Source of the DNA: Rhynchopus euleeides
Taxonomy: Eukaryota; Euglenozoa; Diplonemea; Diplonemida; Diplonemidae
Direction of reading: 5' to 3'
Assembly: GCA_963210315.1 (NCBI GenBank)
Contig: OY723320.1
Location: forward strand, 1,302,001-1,366,000
DNA length: 64,000 nucleotides
Part shown: piece by piece, positions 19,404 to 29,966 of the stretch
How positions within the stretch are numbered: the first letter of the stretch is position 1
How the letters are laid out: each line of letters starts with the position of its first letter
Made by a program: the position numbers and the translations under genes
Notes under the pieces: model-generated
Seen by the model: only the letters and a program-made list of their open reading frames with translations
The model's database searches: none
What the model was told of the DNA's origin: nothing

Positions 19404-21555
19404 ATGGTGATGAGGACGTTTGGTGTGCTGGCGCTCGCTGCGGGTGCAGCCGCGTGGGAGTGGGAGCGCTTCTCGTGCGGGTCCAACATCGCACAGGCAT
19501 GCGACCACGAGAACAGGGGGCCGCAGGACGAGGCGGTGTCGCTGTTCTTCCAGTACGAGCCTGTGTCGGGGGAGGCGTCGGGCGGGTTCGCGTGCACCGG
19601 GGACGACGGGACGACGTACTGCAGCCGTGAGTGGCAGGCGGAGGCGAGCGGCAGCGCGGGGGACTGCTTCTTCTTCCTGGGGGCGGGGCAGCGCTTCTCG
19701 TGCCGCGGGCACGGGACGGTGAACCTGATCGACTCGCAGGCGGCGGCGCTGTCGGGGGCGGTGCTGTCGGGCGCGGCGTCGGCGGCGCTGCCGTGCACGG
19801 GGACGCACGGCTGCACGTACCGCAACACGGCTGCGGTGGACGAGTGGGTGGCACTGGCCTTCACGGGCGATGCAGGCGGGTCGCTGATGTGCACGGCGGG
19901 GTCGCTGCAGGTGTGCGACTGGGCGGTGGCGGGGGGCAGCGGGGGGTCGTCGTGCAACTTCGTGCTGCCGGCAGGGGCGGAGCTGCGCTGCAACGGGACG
20001 GCGGACGTGACGTCGGCACAGGCGTTGCGGCTGCGGACGGGCGTGCTGGCGCAGGCGGCGCCAGTTGAGCTGGCGTGGAACTGCCCCAACGTGACGTACC
20101 CGTCGCCGAACCTGTGCGACTGCGTGTACAAGAACCCGCACGCGGTGGACCTGGTGGTGTCTGTGGGGGCGGCGGCGGTGACAGAGGAGTTCTCGTCCTT
20201 CCACTGTGGGTTCGGGCCCTCGAACGTGTGCGCGTGGGGGGTCAACCGGAACAACCAGGGCAACCGCGGCGGGTGCTACTTCGTGCTGCCGGCGGGGGCG
20301 GAGTTCGTGTGCACGATGCAGTACGGGGCGGCTGGGTTCACCTACTCACGCGCGCTGATGCTGAACACGACGCTGTTCCCTGCGCAGGCGGCAGGTGTTG
20401 CGGCGGTGGGACCCGAGGCACGTCTGTCTGTGTCGGGTGTGGACATGCGCGAGGAGGGCAGGCTGCGGGCGGCCTTTGCAGCGTGGAAGGAGGCGCACGG
20501 GCGGGTGTACGCGTCTGCAGCTGAGGAGGCACGCCGGTTCGACAACTTCCGCGAGCACGTCGCAGTGGCCGGATTGAAGCCGCGGTACAACAGCCTGGCC
20601 GACCTGTCGCGTGCGGAGTTCGAGGCGATGTACAAGGGGTGCGGGCGGGAGCAGCACGTGGCGGGGCCGGTGTGGCGCCCGGCGGCTGGCGTGTCTGTGC
20701 CCACGGACGTGGACTGGCGGCAGAAGAACGTTGTGACGCCTGTGAAGGATCAGGGCCAGTGCGGAAGTTGTTGGACATTTAGGTATGTTGCAGTACTGTA
20801 AGTGGTGCCAGTGAAGAGCGTGTTTCTGGTGATTTCAACCCTCATTCAAAAAGGATACTCACAGCTCAGGTTGCCACGGAAGACCCCTCGTTTGATAGGA
20901 CACACTTCCACCAGTCCTCGCAGCAAGACACCTGCACATTATGGTGACACAGGCACACAGAACCGGCCAACACCACACCACCCCTCACAGCACGACCGGT
21001 GCCATCGAGAGCGCGTGGGCGATTGCCGGGCACCCGCTGGTGTCGCTGTCGGAGCAGAACCTGGTGAGCTGCGACAACCGGGACGGCAACGAGGGGTGCA
21101 ACGGGGGGTGGCCGTACAAGGCGATCGACTACGTGGCGCAGAGCGGCATCGCGACAGAGGCGAGCTACCCGTACACGAGCGGTGGCGGGGCGGTGGCTGC
21201 GTGCACGTCTGGGACGCGGGCGGCGGCAAACGTGACGGGGTACGCGAGCGTGGCGCAGGACGAGGTCTCGATGGCGGCTTACGTGGCGCAGGGCGGCCCG
21301 GTGTCGATCTGCGTTGACGCGATGACGCAGCTGTGGTGGACGTACACCGACGGCATCATGACGGGGTGCTGCAACCACGTGTGCGACCACGCGGTGCTGA
21401 TTGTGGGGTACGGCGAGGACGCAGGGCGGAAGTACTGGCTGGTGAAGAACTCGTGGGGCACGCAGTGGGGCGAGGGCGGGTACGTCCGCCTGGAGCGCGG
21501 GACGAACCAGTGCGGCATTACGACGAACCCGGTGTTCGCGAAGGTTGGGCTGTGA
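19404..21555 (+). CDS. Secreted papain-family (C1A, cathepsin L-like) cysteine protease, two exons
   Basis: Join 19404-20782 and 20991-21555, 647 residues. The Met at 19404 opens a signal peptide ([16 protein letters not shown]). Residues about 18-335 contain three related Cys-rich modules with repeating [11 protein letters not shown] / [11 protein letters not shown] / [11 protein letters not shown] blocks, an unusual N-terminal extension for this family. An I29-type inhibitory prodomain follows (about residues 352-410, [12 protein letters not shown]). The mature enzyme starts near residue 432 ([10 protein letters not shown]). Catalytic residues are visible: Gln and Cys456 in GQCGSCW, His593 in [11 protein letters not shown], Asn613 in [15 protein letters not shown] motif and paired Cys typical of cathepsin L-like enzymes are present. 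Without splicing, the frame ends five codons after WTF. Expected location is the secretory pathway, lysosome/vacuole or outside. An AATAAA lies at about 21790. Confidence 0.9.
20783..20990 (+). other. GT-AG intron of the cysteine protease gene
   Basis: 208 bp, donor AG|GTATGT, acceptor CCCCTCACAG|C. It is phase 2: the split codon AG+C gives Ser and restores [12 protein letters not shown], the continuous papain-family consensus. It lies just after the catalytic Cys. This is the clearest evidence in the window for a spliceosomal eukaryote. Confidence 0.92.
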
Positions 21556-21957
21556 GTGTGCGTGTGCGTGTGCGTGCCCCGACAGTGAAGGTGTCACCAG
21601 GGTTCGCTCGGTGCAACCTACACTACAAACAATACTATCAACGTGTGCCTACTCACCCCCATCTTGCATCTGTGTTTATATAAATAACCTGCCCGCATGC
21701 CGCCACACGCCGCGGCGCTGGCTTTGGAACGCAGACACCGGCCCCAGGGCGGACGCTGCATGCATGGGGCAGGAAGGAAGGGAACCCCCCAATAAAAGAA
21801 TCTCCCACCAAACGGGAACAGAACCAGGCCTTTGCCCTCTGCCTTGGTTCGCTGTTGCTTGCTTTTTTGTTTTACTCACGTGTGTCTTTCTAGGGCGGTG
21901 CGGCACGCCTGCTCCGCCCACATTGGCCGTGCCTCCGTTTGTGTCGCCATTGTCGGA

Positions 21958-22445
21958 CATACCGTAAACAGAATAAATCTGGACCGTAAGAAGTCCTGGA
22001 CGTAATAATGCTGGACCGTAAAAATTCTGGACCCCGGGGGTCCAAACCGATTGGACCTTTTTTCCGGTCCAGAGTGGTTTGCTGTTCCCCCCCAAGATCA
22101 CCGGGTTTCTGCTCCCGCGGGAAGCGTTCACAAGCGTGAACGGGACTTCCCCAGCCCCCTTGACTGATCTGGACCCCCACGAGTGGGGGTCTGAACCCCA
22201 CTATCGGGGGTCGTATGGGCACCAATAATAGGCAGTGCAGACTCCCGATATCGGGGGTCCAGACCCCCAATAGCGGGGGTCGCTCTGACCCCGCCCCAGG
22301 GGGTGGGGGTCCACCGTGTGAGAAATCGCCATGTATCGCCAAGTCCCCCAAACTGGTCTGGACCGGACAAATTCTGGACCTCGGGGGGGGTCTGGAGGTG
22401 GATTGGACCTTTTTTACGGTTCAGATTTATTCTGTTTACGGTATG
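21958..22445. mobile_element. 488-bp non-coding inverted-repeat element (MITE-like)
   Basis: The ends are a 32-bp inverted repeat with one mismatch, beginning CATACCGTAAACAGAATAAA at 21958 and ending in its complement, TTTATTCTGTTTACGGTATG, at 22445. Subterminal TCTGGACC... and GGATTGGACCTTTTTT blocks also recur within it. The interior has GGGGGTC / GACCCCC hairpins. No ORF is supported. It lies about 400 bp downstream of the protease gene. Confidence 0.8.
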
Positions 22446-23420
22446 TGCACTCCGTTGTGGTCCGGGTGTTGGCTGGTCGGTGGGTTCGTGCAGCGCGTGT
22501 GAGCTGCTGTGTCGGTTCACAGCCCCCTGGTGTGCGGTGGCGGAGGCTAGCCACCGTGCCGTGGGATGACGTGGACCGCGCAACAGCAGCACCACAGCTG
22601 CCGGCCACCTGCCAGTGACCCGCTGCCACACACAGTGGTGTCGCAGCTGTTCGGTGTTTCCTTGCCTTTTTCTGATTCTATCACCACCCATCCTGCGTGT
22701 GGCGCTGCTTGTGCCATTGGCCTGTGAACGTGGCCAGGTGTGCCACCTCTCTGCTGTCGAGCAGGTGAACCACCTCCGCTCCACACTTCTGCGCCAAAGT
22801 AACTACCCTCGCATTGCATCCATATACCGCGCACATCCCGCGCCAGCGACCTCCGATATATAGGGTGCTGCTGGGGGAGATGCTGCCCGGCGGCTGTACA
22901 GCGCCAGACGATCGCTCTTTCGTGACGTGCCCGAGTGTCCAGGTTCAGCAGCCCCAGCCCCCACCAACGACGTTGGCTCGTGAGACGTGTCACGGTCTGC
23001 CACACTCAGTGTCGCTCAACCTGCGAACCCACACCTACACCCCACTCCCTCCCCCCTGCTGTAACGAGTGAAGGGAATTCCAAAGCAATGTTCCCTAACG
23101 TAGAGACCCTGTGTCCAGTGGTCGCGCTAAATATTGGAAAAATCTCCCAAAATTTGGAAATCGGGAGCGAAAAAACGTACCTGAAAAAGGGGCTCGTTTT
23201 TGGGCGGGGAAACCCAGTGGTTACGCTCCGCATGCGGAACATGCGGATTTCCGTAGGGTATTTTTTTTGGCAAAATCCGTACGTACGGTTTCCACATGCG
23301 GATTTCCGCATGTGCCTGGGTAATTTTCCCCGCCCCCCCCTCCGAACGTCAACCAGGCGTCAACCCATTTACACTGGGGCGACGCTAACCTAGCGTGACA
23401 CCGGGTCGATGAGAGGTTTT
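22446..23420. other. Intergenic
   Basis: No gene is supported. It contains direct copies of CATGCGGATTTCCG (about 23230-23310). Confidence 0.5.
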
Positions 23421-23803
23421 GCAGGAACAGATGCTCACGACCGTGGCCTCTGGGGCCCCCCAGACCCCCCTGTAGTGTGCGTCTCGTACTCCGATCTCAT
23501 GAGGTCAGGGAATCCAACTACTCCAGTAGTCTCAGGAGGACGCAGCCAATTCACACAGAATCTGTACGACCACAATGAACAGATGTTCACTACCGTGGCC
23601 TCCGGCGGCTGGGGGGCACCGCCCCCCAGACCCCCCATGTAGCGTGTGCCCGTCTAGTGACCAAGTCCTGGGTGGGTGCCGTCCGCAATAATTTTCAACT
23701 GAAAAAAACGGCACGTGCGGTTTTCCGTATGTAATTGTTTTTGCGTTTCCAAAACTGCGTAACCACTGGGGAAACCGCGTTTCGTTGCATTTCCGGGCCT
23801 CGC

Positions 23804-23830
23804 CCGGATCGTAGTGGGGTCATTTTGAAA
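23804..23830 (-). repeat. GATCCGCAC-family dispersed repeat fragment
   Basis: On the minus strand it reads CAAAATGACCCCACTACGAT followed by CCG, matching the core units on the plus strand at 5163 and 1573. Confidence 0.6.
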
Positions 23831-24840
23831 AAATGGGCTTGTTTGAAGACACTCAAATTTTCCGTCCTGGTTGTCTCTGCAGCATGTGATCAGTAACAAC
23901 CCGGGCTAGGGGTCAGGCACCTGCTCGGAAAGCAGGGACGGGAGTTCCCCACTCAGCTCAACTGCCAACGACGCCACCAAGTAGGCAAACATGTGCCAGC
24001 TTGAGTGCCACCCTTAATACGGCGAGGGTGTAGCCTGTTCAAGACACTAATGCCAGCACTGGACGTGGGGACCCCACGAAGCATGTTGTATGTGAAACCT
24101 CGTGCACACGCTGTAGTGCTGCACACGCTATACAGGGGGGGTCTGGGGGGCGGAGCCCCCCAGCCGCCGGAGGCCACGGTAGTGAGTATCTGTTCCTTGC
24201 GCCGTAGTAGGAACGCGTGGGAGTTGCGGGCGTACAGATTCTGTGTGAGTTGGATGCGTCCTCCTGAGGCTACTGAGAGTGGTCTGGGTCCCATTCGCTG
24301 ATGTGAACCCAAAGGACTTGGCTACAAGACAGGCACACGCTGCAGCCTAGTGGTACAGGGGGGTCTGGGGGGCGGAGCCCCCCAGCCGCCGGAGGCCACG
24401 GTAGTGAACATCTGTTCCGAGCTGAACTCGGTGTGGATCACTCCGACATCAGGTCGGAGCCCAGTGCTGCGCGGGAAGCAGTCACTCGGTAGGGAAGGCA
24501 AAAGGGGTGCTGAGAGTTTCATGCAAAGCGATGCTTGTGGAAGTTTGGGGAACGGCGAACCTCAGGGCGTGAAGAGCAGCAGCCGTCAAGGCCACCCACC
24601 CACCCACCCCCGCCCCGCGGGGCCCATTTTTTTCTCTGTAGCCTCATGCAATGAAGGAGGAAATGGAACACGGAGAAAGCAGGTCCGATTTGAGTTTACG
24701 GCACGCGTAGTGCCGTAATTGCAGAGCCACATCTCACCTCATCACAGGTCGAGGTGTGTGCGTTTCACCACAACCTCTCCCCTTCCCCATTCCCCCGTGT
24801 TCAGTGACATGTGTCGATAGTGTTCCATTTTCCCCGTCTC

Positions 24841-24893
24841 TGCCTTCTTTTGAATATTTGAGATCCGTGCGAAACGCCATAGGGTCACTTTCA
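24841..24893 (-). repeat. GATCCGCAC-family dispersed repeat fragment
   Basis: The minus strand reads AAAGTGACCCTATGGCGTTT, then CGCACGGATCTCAAATATTC and AAAAGAAGG. This keeps the block order of the family with internal changes. Confidence 0.55.
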
Positions 24894-25636
24894 TTTTTTT
24901 GGTGCAATTTTTTCATACTGAATTGGGGTCAGGGTATAAGATAGACTTTTTTTCTGGCGCCGTTTTCCGGTTTTTCTGGTTTTGAAAATTTTTCGCGCGC
25001 GCCTTCGGCGCGCGCGACCCGCGCAAACCCTCCCAGAATCTGAGAGGGCCCGGTGCCTGCGCGCGTCCTGTCGTACTGAGGCTGCTTGGTGGGGCAGGCG
25101 CAGCAGCTGCTTTGAAAGTTTGGACTCTCGGCCAAAAAAGGTCTGGTGCAATGTTTTTACGCAGGGGGGGTCTGGGGGGCGGAGCCCCCCAGCCGCCGGA
25201 GGCCACGGTAGTGAACATCTGTTCCCTACAGTCTGGATTCGCTTGTAAGTAGGAAGGCTTCGCTGTATCGCAGCCCGGCCAGCAGGAGATCACTGGTCCT
25301 TGAGGGTTCAACCTTCAGGGTGGAGGAGGACGGGGGAGCGACCACTCGTGATAGGTGTGCGTTGTGGGTGGAGTGGGTGCACGACAGAATGGCCAAAGGG
25401 TCCACGAGATCTCTGCACACATTCCGTTGTCGAGGAGATGGGCACCTAGCTGTGACGACAGGCAACAAACAAATCTCATCTGTTAGTTGCCCCCAATAGG
25501 CTTGGCGACCTTCAAGACTGCTTGAAAGTCGTTCGTGTTCTCGTCTCAGCCCTCCAGACAAGCAGATCTGTCTCGAGTTGGTGGGCTGTCGCCATGTATT
25601 CGATGGCACCGAGTGACGCTGCACAGAGGCAGACGA

Positions 25637-25686
25637 CACGGTGAACTCCAGCGGAGGTTACCCTACCTCCGCTGGAGTACACCGTG
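25637..25686. repeat. 22-bp-stem hairpin, relic of the 12.9-kb element's end
   Basis: CACGGTGAACTCCAGCGGAG and its complement CTCCGCTGGAGTACACCGTG enclose a six-base loop, with one mismatch in the stem. The outer 18 bp match the terminal repeat of the element at 12925-15233 with one change. CTAGCGGGAGTC follows at about 25706, and another diverged end (GGCTGGAGTCCACCATG) is near 25795. Confidence 0.75.
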
Positions 25687-25902
25687 TGTCTCCCATGAGT
25701 CTCAACTAGCGGGAGTCTTAGCGTAAATTAGCTGGAAAATAGACTCCCGTATCCAGTACAGACTGCAGTCTTAGACTCCCTCTTAGACATGGTGGCTGGA
25801 GTCCACCATGTGTGCACCTTCAAAACAGAAGAGACCTGCATGACGAGGGCATCACCACCCACCGGGCCACCCGCTAGGTCCATTTTTTCTTCTCCGCTTC
25901 TC

Positions 25903-25954
25903 TGCCTTCTTTGGACTATTTGAGCTCTGTGCGGATCACGATGGGGTCACTTTC
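25903..25954 (-). repeat. GATCCGCAC-family dispersed repeat fragment
   Basis: The minus strand reads AAAGTGACCCCATCGTGATC, CGCACAGAGCTCAAATAGTC and CAAAGAAGG, close to the unit at 1573. Confidence 0.6.
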
Positions 25955-26404
25955 TATTTTTTTATGGCGTTTTTTCTGACTGTTTTACTGTCCCAAAGTC
26001 ACAAAAAAAACGCCGAAAATGAGATCGACCTTTTTTTTTTTTCCAGAAAACCGGGAACCGGGAAACCCTGGTTTTGAAAACCGGAAAACCAGACCTATCT
26101 TATCCCCTGATTGGGGTACCAAAACTTTTCGAGTTGTGGACAAATCCCTGTTTGCAAATAAAAAACGTACCTCAAAAAATCGCCGAAAATGCCGGGAGTA
26201 GGGAGTGAAGTTAGCGCGACCACTGCCTGTGTCTTATCGTATTTTTTGTGGCAAGTAACGCACCGTGCTGCAAGGAAAATTGTTCGGGGTTATCCTTCAA
26301 CCCAAGCTGTGGGATGTGGGACCTCGCACCTGTCCGTGATGTCTCAGAGGAGCCGTTGCACTTGGGCTTTTGTTTCAACCACTATAGACTACACACCCCA
26401 CGCC

Positions 26405-27768
26405 CCCCCCCCCCTAGGGGTGGGTATACCCCTGTGAGAAAATGGGTATTTTCAGGACACGCTCTAAACACCTCTCAGCCCCTACCTGACACACGCACCG
26501 ACCCCAAAGGGTGCCAGAATGATATCCTGAGGCCACCAACACCATTTGTGGGGCCTTATGGGGTGTTTTTTGGGGTTCCGGAAAATTTGCCCACCGGTGG
26601 TTCCTGGTGGTACCGTAGGCCCACCTCTGTTTGCTGGACACGCCCTTTTGCTGGCACAATACGGGGTAGGCGTGGTGAAGGGGGTGTCGGAAATTGCCCG
26701 GACACGAGTTTCGACGATTGTGCCCCTGTCCCACTGATTTTTGCGCGAATTACATGCACGTATAGGCGTGCCTTGGCCTGTACAGGCCTGGATAGGCACA
26801 GATTGCCTGTCTGGATTGATCTCGATGTGCATATCCCGACAGGTATGGGCCTGTATGGTCTTGTTATCCTGCGTGGAGCCCTGCTGAAAAATCAGATGGC
26901 TGTCGGTATTCACAGCCAGTATATTTCATTCACAGAGCACCCGAAGCTCGTCAATACGATTGCGCTTCAGGGCGCGCCTGTGCCTCGCCTGATGGGCAAT
27001 TCGTCCATCACGCCCCTCAACAGAGCCAGGTGTCACAAATGACTTCCATCGATTCGAGTGGTTTGCAAAAGCCTCCTCGTCATTTGCTTCGAATTCAGCA
27101 AATTTGTGCATAGTAACTCAGTTCACCTGCTGCGTGTCTGTGCATTCCTGCTGTTGACAGTGCTGCAGTGTGCGCAGCCAGGCATTGGTTCCCATGCTGG
27201 CAGGCAGGTGTTTGGACTTTAAATTTCGTGAGGGTTTGGAGGCGTGCCTTGAGCCTATCGATATGATTGCGCCTCAGCTGCTAATATCTCACCAGGAGCG
27301 CCCAGTTCTTCGCGAAGATGAGTTTCAGAAGTGACTGAGTTCAACTGTGGCACAGTGCGGCGCTCAACACAGGCAGCATGTCGTCATGGAGATGAGTGTC
27401 GATTGCTATAGAATCTGGCATGCGGGAGTAGCCTCGTTCTACAGTCTGCGTGAGCTGGTTCCCGAGGGTGATATTTTCTTGGTAACAGGCTTGTGGGGTG
27501 GCACTAGCCATGTGAAGGGGTGTGAGTGAGTGTGCAGTGCCTATCCGGGGGGCACCGTAGGAACCACCGATGGGCAAATTTTTTAGAATGCCAAAATATC
27601 AGCACTGAGGTTGATCTGGTGGTGAAATCTCCACCACAAAACACTTTTGGGACGATCTGGGCACATTGGCACCCTTTACATGGCTTTCTGAGGTACTTTT
27701 TGGTGTTCCCGAAAAAAGTTATTTTCTCACGCGTATAGGGGGGGGTATACCCACCCCTACCCCCCCCC
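26405..27768. mobile_element. About 1.36-kb degenerate inverted-repeat element
   Basis: The left end has a C run, then CCTAGGGGTGGGTATACCCC and GTGAGAAAAT. The right end is the inverse (ATTTTCTCACGCGTATAGGG, then GTATACCCACCCCTACCCC). Subterminal blocks are also inverted in diverged form (AAATTTGCCCACCGGTGGTT and CCTGGTGGTACC against GGCACCGTAGGAACCACCGA, then TGGGCAAATTT). Internal copies of AT(A/G)CGATTGCGC(T/C)TCAG occur near 26955 and 27260. The open frame across it is not convincing. Confidence 0.55.
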
Positions 27769-27980
27769 CCCAACGTGCTGCATAACGAGTGAAGGGTGAT
27801 CATTCTTGTGCTCCCTTCAAATTCGATTTCACTACCCCCCCCCCCCAACGTGCTTCATTCACTCTCGACGATCAAAAAAAAACCCCCCAACGTGCAGGTG
27901 GCCCCCCGGGGGAGGTGGTGTTGCACAAACAGAACAAAAGAAAAGAAAACCCCCTCCCCCCCGGCAGGCCCACGGCAGCC

Positions 27981-29966
27981 ATGTCGCTCTCTCTCGAGGG
28001 GGGCAACCTGATGGAGGAGCTGATGCACAGCGACGGGATCCTCAGCACCTTCTTCTCCATCCTGTGGTACAAAGGGGCGGGGAAGCGGGTGCACCAGCTG
28101 ACAGGGGTGAACATACCCGACACGGTGTTGTATCTCTACTCCAAGCCGCTGCATTGGTACTTCTCCTCGAAGAGCGGGGAGATCAGGAAGAAGTCGCGCT
28201 CGCGGCTCAACAGCAAACACATCGAGGAACAGTTTCTGAAGAACGGCAACAGCGTGAGCGGGATCAAGGCGAGCTACCTCATGTCAGTCCCTTCGGAATC
28301 TGCAGGCGGCGCACCGAACACCCAGGTGAAGTATACCTTCGGGCATGAGCTGCGGAAGTTCCTCCAGGAGGACAAGCCGAACGGCGTGCTGCAGCTCTTC
28401 TTCGATCCCAAGCCGGAGGTGGCGAGGGAGGGTACTGCGACGCGAAACTCGCTGGTGCAGACGACGTGGTCACCCGGTTGCTTCTTCATCGAGAAGCGTG
28501 TCAACAAACACCGAATCGATCAACATAAGGTTCCGATCGACGTGAGGGCCGCGACATTTGATGACTACCAGAACACCGAAACGGTCCCCCTGGTGAGCGA
28601 CTCCGTCGCGGGGCAGTTCCAGAGGGTGTGCCAGCTGATTGCAGAGCACATCCGGACCGTGTTCCGCTTCAAGCTCGCCTCCCTCGTCCTCAACTTTAAG
28701 ATCGACCGCCACGACAAGATCTGGCTCCTCTGGTGCAGCAGCATACGGATCGTCAGCGAGGAGACCCCAGGCATGGCCCTCACCGCCACAACCTGCCCCC
28801 CGGCACACCACAAGCGCGACCAGTCTAAGGAGGAGACCTGGCAGACGCAGAGCGCCATCAAGGCGCGCCACAAGAGGCAGGCCTGCAGCGATATACAGAG
28901 ACACAACGAGACACAGCGATGCCCGCTGTGCACCCGCTTCCACTCCGGGGCAGATCTCTGCAGGGTCCCCCTCAAGGCGGTGCTGGCGGCGCTCAGTGGG
29001 TACGACGACGGGGACGCGGCGATACCCCCGCCAGTCCACCTCATCTTCCCGACGCTGACCCCTGCGGAATACCACGAGCTGCAGGGGGACCCGTGCTGGC
29101 ATGAAACCCAGATCCCGGTGTGCTGCGCCTGCGTCAAAAGCCTCGTCCACTGCGCCACCAAGCTGTCCCCCTCCACCGGTGCGAGCCGCAGGCTGCTGCT
29201 TCTCCAACCCCACCAGGCAGCCTCGGGGCCACTCGGGGCGCTCCGCTTGCAGCGGCAGCCGCACGGCTCCTCCTCACAACCCCCCCTGCCGCAGGGGGCC
29301 CGGGGGACGGGGGGGTCCGCCGCGCTGCGAGGCGACGGAGGGGGTGTCCAGTCTGCAACACCCAGCAGCCTCTACACCTCCGGGGGTTGCGATGAGATGC
29401 GGCTGTCCGAAGCCTCCGCGAGTTGCGCCGCGTCGGACGCCATCGCGCCCCCACTCCAGGGTGCGAACATCACGATGGCCCTCCCCAGGGTGTGGCGGAA
29501 CAGCAACCCCGACTGCCTCGCGATAACAGACGGGGGCGTGGGAGGCTGTGCCGCACCCTCCGTTCTGGCTCCCCTCCTTAAGGCCTCCCGTGCGTTGGAG
29601 TTCTACACCTACGACCACAGGGGGACCGCGACGCGGCTGGGATACGCCGCCCCTGCGGCGGATGGCGAGGCGGAGGGGGACGAGGGGGTGCCGGGCGGCG
29701 GTAAGGCGCTGACCCCGGAGGCGAGGCGTGCGCTGCTCGCCCCCGGGCACTACTGCCTGCGCATGTCAGCGGGGTGGATCGCACAGGCGTTGGCAGATAG
29801 GGGGTGTGCGGCAGGGGCTTCCTCCGGAGGATCCTGTGGCGACCCCTTTGGTGTGGTGGGGGGTGGCGGTGGTGTCGGTGTGTCGCCGCCGCCGCCTCCT
29901 CCGCCGACGCCTTCGCTCCGGGTGCTGCTGGGGCAGGCGGGGTGCAGGCCAGGGCTTGCTGTGTGA
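27981..29966 (+). CDS. Conserved-looking protein of unknown function with Cys clusters
   Basis: 661 residues. The start at 27981 (context CAGCCATGT) is preferred over an in-frame ATG at 27789 because the intervening stretch is translated from C-rich leader. Residues about 1-340 look like a genuine folded domain (FFSILWYKGAGKRVHQLTGV, a conserved-looking HEL.KFL block, then LVLNFKIDRHDKIWLLWC at about 235-251). Two Cys clusters follow: CPLCTRFHSGADLC from residue 314 and CCACVKSLVHC near 380. They are spaced for zinc binding, although neither is a complete textbook finger. From about 400 on the protein is Ala/Gly/Pro-rich and ends in GGGGGVGVSPPPPPPP, likely disordered. There is no signal peptide or membrane segment. 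The FKID...WLLWC motif feels familiar from conserved protist proteins, but I cannot name the family. Confidence 0.75.
   Translation: MSLSLEGGNLMEELMHSDGILSTFFSILWYKGAGKRVHQLTGVNIPDTVLYLYSKPLHWYFSSKSGEIRKKSRSRLNSKHIEEQFLKNGNSVSGIKASYLMSVPSESAGGAPNTQVKYTFGHELRKFLQEDKPNGVLQLFFDPKPEVAREGTATRNSLVQTTWSPGCFFIEKRVNKHRIDQHKVPIDVRAATFDDYQNTETVPLVSDSVAGQFQRVCQLIAEHIRTVFRFKLASLVLNFKIDRHDKIWLLWCSSIRIVSEETPGMALTATTCPPAHHKRDQSKEETWQTQSAIKARHKRQACSDIQRHNETQRCPLCTRFHSGADLCRVPLKAVLAALSGYDDGDAAIPPPVHLIFPTLTPAEYHELQGDPCWHETQIPVCCACVKSLVHCATKLSPSTGASRRLLLLQPHQAASGPLGALRLQRQPHGSSSQPPLPQGARGTGGSAALRGDGGGVQSATPSSLYTSGGCDEMRLSEASASCAASDAIAPPLQGANITMALPRVWRNSNPDCLAITDGGVGGCAAPSVLAPLLKASRALEFYTYDHRGTATRLGYAAPAADGEAEGDEGVPGGGKALTPEARRALLAPGHYCLRMSAGWIAQALADRGCAAGASSGGSCGDPFGVVGGGGGVGVSPPPPPPPTPSLRVLLGQAGCRPGLAV

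Larger units (their letters stand above)
23424..25225. repeat. Cluster of five copies of a 60-bp hairpin repeat
   Basis: Copies are at 23424-23470 (minus, partial), 23577-23636 (minus), 24135-24196, 24358-24418 and 25165-25225 (plus). Each runs GGGTCTGGGGGGCGGAGCC..., then CCAGCCGCCGGAGGCCACGG and TAGTGAACATCTGTTCC, and contains the hairpin GGGGGGC-GGA-GCCCCCC. Longer flanks (AGATTCTGTGTGAGTTGG... TCCTCCTGAGGCTACTGAG) are shared between the copies near 23577 and 24135. Between the copies no gene is supported. The 2.8 kb from 25226 to 27980 likewise has only repeats. Confidence 0.8.

Noticed and set aside
26248-27042. 264-codon open frame
   Set aside because: It crosses a C homopolymer and the inverted end of a repeat element, has biased composition without recognisable domains, and similar sequence nearby is not open.
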